Assembly: GCF_031877795.1 (NCBI RefSeq)
Contig: NC_133942.1
Span: 2,604,001-2,668,000, forward strand
Reading direction: 5' to 3'
Length of the DNA: 64,000 bases
Origin: Strix aluco
Lineage: Eukaryota > Chordata > Aves > Strigiformes > Strigidae
The position numbers were made by a program, and so were the translations under genes. The notes beneath the pieces are model-generated. The model was not told the origin of the DNA. It saw nothing but the letters and a program-made list of their open reading frames with translations, and did not search any database. Each line of letters begins with the position of its first letter. Position 1 is the first letter of the stretch. Of the stretch, positions 61,301 through 64,000 are shown piece by piece.

Positions 61301-64000
61301 AATCACTATTAGTTGAAAAACACCCTTCTCCTGTTAACAGCCAGCTGGATATTGTGTATCAATGTTATTAACCAGACAGCATTGCTTTCAGTTCAGATCT
61401 ATATTCACCTTGGCCTTGGGTCACCTCAGTTGAAACCTAAGCTATAGGGATCAGAAGGTGCAAGGGCATTCTGTTGCTTATCTTCTGCTCCTGGGCTGGG
61501 GCTTTTTTTCTCTATGCTAGCTAGAAAAAAAATAAAAATAAAGAAAATCACCCTGTGCACAGACCAAAACCTGCCATAAAGTTTTGTATGAAACAAGCAG
61601 TGCATGGGTCTTTCAGTGGCCTTTCAGATAAGGAAGAAATTCACCCTTGGTGCACTGAGATAAGCTGACATGCACAGGAGAGCAATTATTTTCTCCTCTC
61701 TGTGATCTAAGCTGGACTCAGTGAAAAGACGATCTTCTAGAAGTGGCTGCTGGGACCTGGTCATGTTTTGCCTGCTGTTCCCATTCCGAGTGAGCACTTA
61801 AACCCCTCTGTGCTTTGCTGTGTCAACAAATGTGCCAGAGTGAAGATAACAGAGAATCGGTCGCTAAGGCTCAAGGAGTCAGACGGACCCGCTCTGTGCA
61901 CCAACTGGAAGTACCTGGAGACCCACACAGATGATGGACTATAGCAGGGGAGAGGCTATCAAAGTAACTGAGAGAGAAACACTGAGTCCTGGGGAAGAAG
62001 CTGGATTTAGTATTGCCCTAGGAGGTGAGCAAAGTTAGGCTGGCCCCAGTGCTGTGATGAGGCTGTGCAGCAATTCAGCTGTCTTAGACTCTAACTGTAC
62101 CCTTGCACTTCTGTTCAGAGGCTTTCTGCCTAATTTAGTGCCTCGTGCTGGGAACAAAACTGTCCACTGCCTTGGGACAGACTGCCAGGCTGTGTCAGTA
62201 AGATGTACTTTACATGAAGGAGTGAAAACCATACCAGGGGCTGGCCATGCAGGTGCTGTGTTAAGAGGAAGCTGCCCCAGGACTGGGTGAAAGCTGGGAA
62301 TATTCTTTTTAGATATCATCTGTTAATTGAAAAAATGCAGCTTTGGGTCACCTCCTTGTACTCTTGGCTTTCCGAAAATGAAATGATACATATGTTTCAG
62401 AGACTAAGATAGTCCTCCTTTCAAAACACTGGGCTTCAAAATTCCCTTCATTTTAACAACAAGGAAGAAAACCCCGAGACATCCTCCTTCTCTCCCCCCA
62501 GATATACACCTTTTTTTGGCTTGGATTGAAGTGATTTTATTCTCGATTGCGGTTGTTGAGCCAAAGACGTCAGTTACTCTCCATGCTACAGCTCATCCAG
62601 AAATGCTGCAAACACATTAACTCCACTGTGCAAGAGGAAGAAGGTTGGCTTTGTACCTAGCATGGCGTTCAGTTTAAAGGATTCAAATCGATTTCCCAGG
62701 GTGAATAACCCTTTCATGGTATGTTCACCTGGCCCTTCAGCATTAGTACCTTAAGATCAAGCACTTCCAGTTGTTGCACCACCACGTAGCTGGGAGGGAG
62801 CTATCAGCACTCTGGCAGGGAGCTGGAGCTGAGTTGCATGTCACAGAGCAGGGGTTACACCTGCCCACTGATAAAACAGCTGCTGTGGTGTCCCCAAAGA
62901 GCCAGCGCATGCCTCGCAATCACAGGACGTCAAGGGTTCAGAGACCACATCTATCTTTACAGCACTGCAGCAGATACACTGGGAAAACCAGTTAGCATTT
63001 CCATTCAGGGCTGATCCAGCACCCTGACGTGTGTCAGTGCTCTCTCGCCACTCTGAAGACGAAGACAGAGATGTAGTGGGAATTGGACTATGTATGAAAT
63101 GAGGAGGGGGTGGATCTGGAGCCACATCTGTTGTGGGAAGATGCTAGGCTGGAGCACAAGCTTCACCCTTGGCTAGGTTTTGAGGCCATCTGAGTGCCTG
63201 TACCCAAACTTTTAGTAAAACTTGGTACTCCAGCTGTAACATGGCAGCAGGGCTCTTGCTGCACCTGCTGTGGGGTATCTGCACACATCCCTGCATGCAC
63301 CAAAGCAGCGAAACCTCAGTCCAAACCAGAGCCTGACTCAGACTCTGTAAGGTCTTTATGACTCCAGATACAGACAGACCAAAAAAAAAGTGTGCTGTTG
63401 TGAGGCTGCAAAGCTGACACTTTTTATTGCTGTTCTGAGGAATTCTTCCAAGTGTTGACTTGCCCACTGATATGTCAACTTGTACCTGACCTTTAAATTT
63501 ATTGTATTTGCAAGAAAAGAAAACTGGCTCTTTCCCTCTCCTCCCCGATTGTTTTGTGCTTAAAGGAAAATCAACTTTTGTTTCAATAATCATAAACACA
63601 AAAGGTTCCCCAGAGGCTGTTTAAGACTCCAAGATAGTTAAAAAGAACATTTGCATGAATTAAAGAGCAACAACAAGTCACCACTGATCTAAGCTTCTTT
63701 CTAGTGCTTAACTAGTGTCTGTAGGTGGGGGAGAGCAAGACAGATCGGTAGGAGGCAAGAAATTCAAAAACTGGGATGTTTGTTCTGCTTTACAGGGCGT
63801 TTCCCAAGCAGCAGCCAGGGGAACAATACCTGTCCTCCACCGGCCACGTGGTCACTTTATGCCTGTATCTGGAACAAGGTGTAAAGGACAACAAATCTTT
63901 CTACAGTGGCTCATACTTTTTGTCTCCCACAAGACAGCATCGGGATTAAGCGGGGAATAAAGGGAGCTTTCATGCGCCTTCCCATTATTCAGATCTGCTG
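58340..64000. other. Gene-poor intergenic sequence
   Basis: No supported gene, RNA or complete repeat. A G run of 12 lies near 59,177-59,188. Frames of 100-150 codons (for example minus strand 63,144-63,599) lack recognisable motifs and are unspliced, so I do not call them. Confidence 0.5.

Noticed and set aside
1..64000. CRISPR arrays, bacterial operons or phage genes
   Set aside because: No regularly spaced repeats, ribosome-binding-site-led gene strings or phage modules; spliced genes, CR1 and LTRs show a vertebrate (bird) nuclear origin.

Overview
The window looks like a piece of a bird nuclear genome, probably a neoavian bird. The evidence is repeated CR1 LINE 3' ends (the avian/reptilian CR1 family, with terminal ATTCTATGATTCTG-like tails), several endogenous-retrovirus solo LTRs, compact GT-AG introns in a GC-rich island, and three genes that belong to families I know as multi-copy in birds. 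No bacterial, phage or CRISPR-like organisation is present.

Layout. About 1-31,800 is an AT-richer, gene-poor stretch in which I can support no coding gene. It holds a TATA/poly(A)-bearing LTR fragment (about 7.6-7.9 kb), a solo LTR with perfect 5-bp target duplications (8,121-8,825, family A), an ERVL-type solo LTR with perfect duplications (14,008-14,597), another LTR-like block (about 19.8-20.4 kb), an old CR1 (about 24.3-24.9 kb) and a second family A solo LTR (29,512-30,215). At 31,822-32,702 lies a 193-bp near-perfect palindrome split by a nested CR1 insertion.

About 33,100-46,100 is a GC-rich gene island with three intact genes. A 12-exon maestro/HEAT-like repeat (MROH family) gene lies on the minus strand (34,471-38,681, 512 aa). 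It is head-to-head, with only about 430 bp between start codons, with a 9-coding-exon PHF7/G2E3-like extended-PHD and RING-like gene on the plus strand (39,111-42,214, 592 aa). A minus-strand TOPORS-like RING E3 ligase gene with an uninterrupted coding region (44,450-45,511, 353 aa) converges on the latter. I deduced every coding exon from splice signals and frame continuity; summed coding lengths are exact multiples of three with no internal stops. All three have very short predicted 3' UTRs, and both promoter regions share the 11-bp CRE-like word CTGATGTCACA. Two of the three encode likely ubiquitin ligases; the third encodes a helical-repeat protein that could be a scaffold. Joint regulation, for example in the germ line, is inference only.

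About 46,100-64,000 is gene-poor again. It contains a third family A LTR (46,882-47,577), two CR1 fragments (47.77-47.94 kb and 49.42-49.64 kb) and one more LTR-like block (about 57.9-58.3 kb). Two family A LTRs in the same orientation bracket the gene island.
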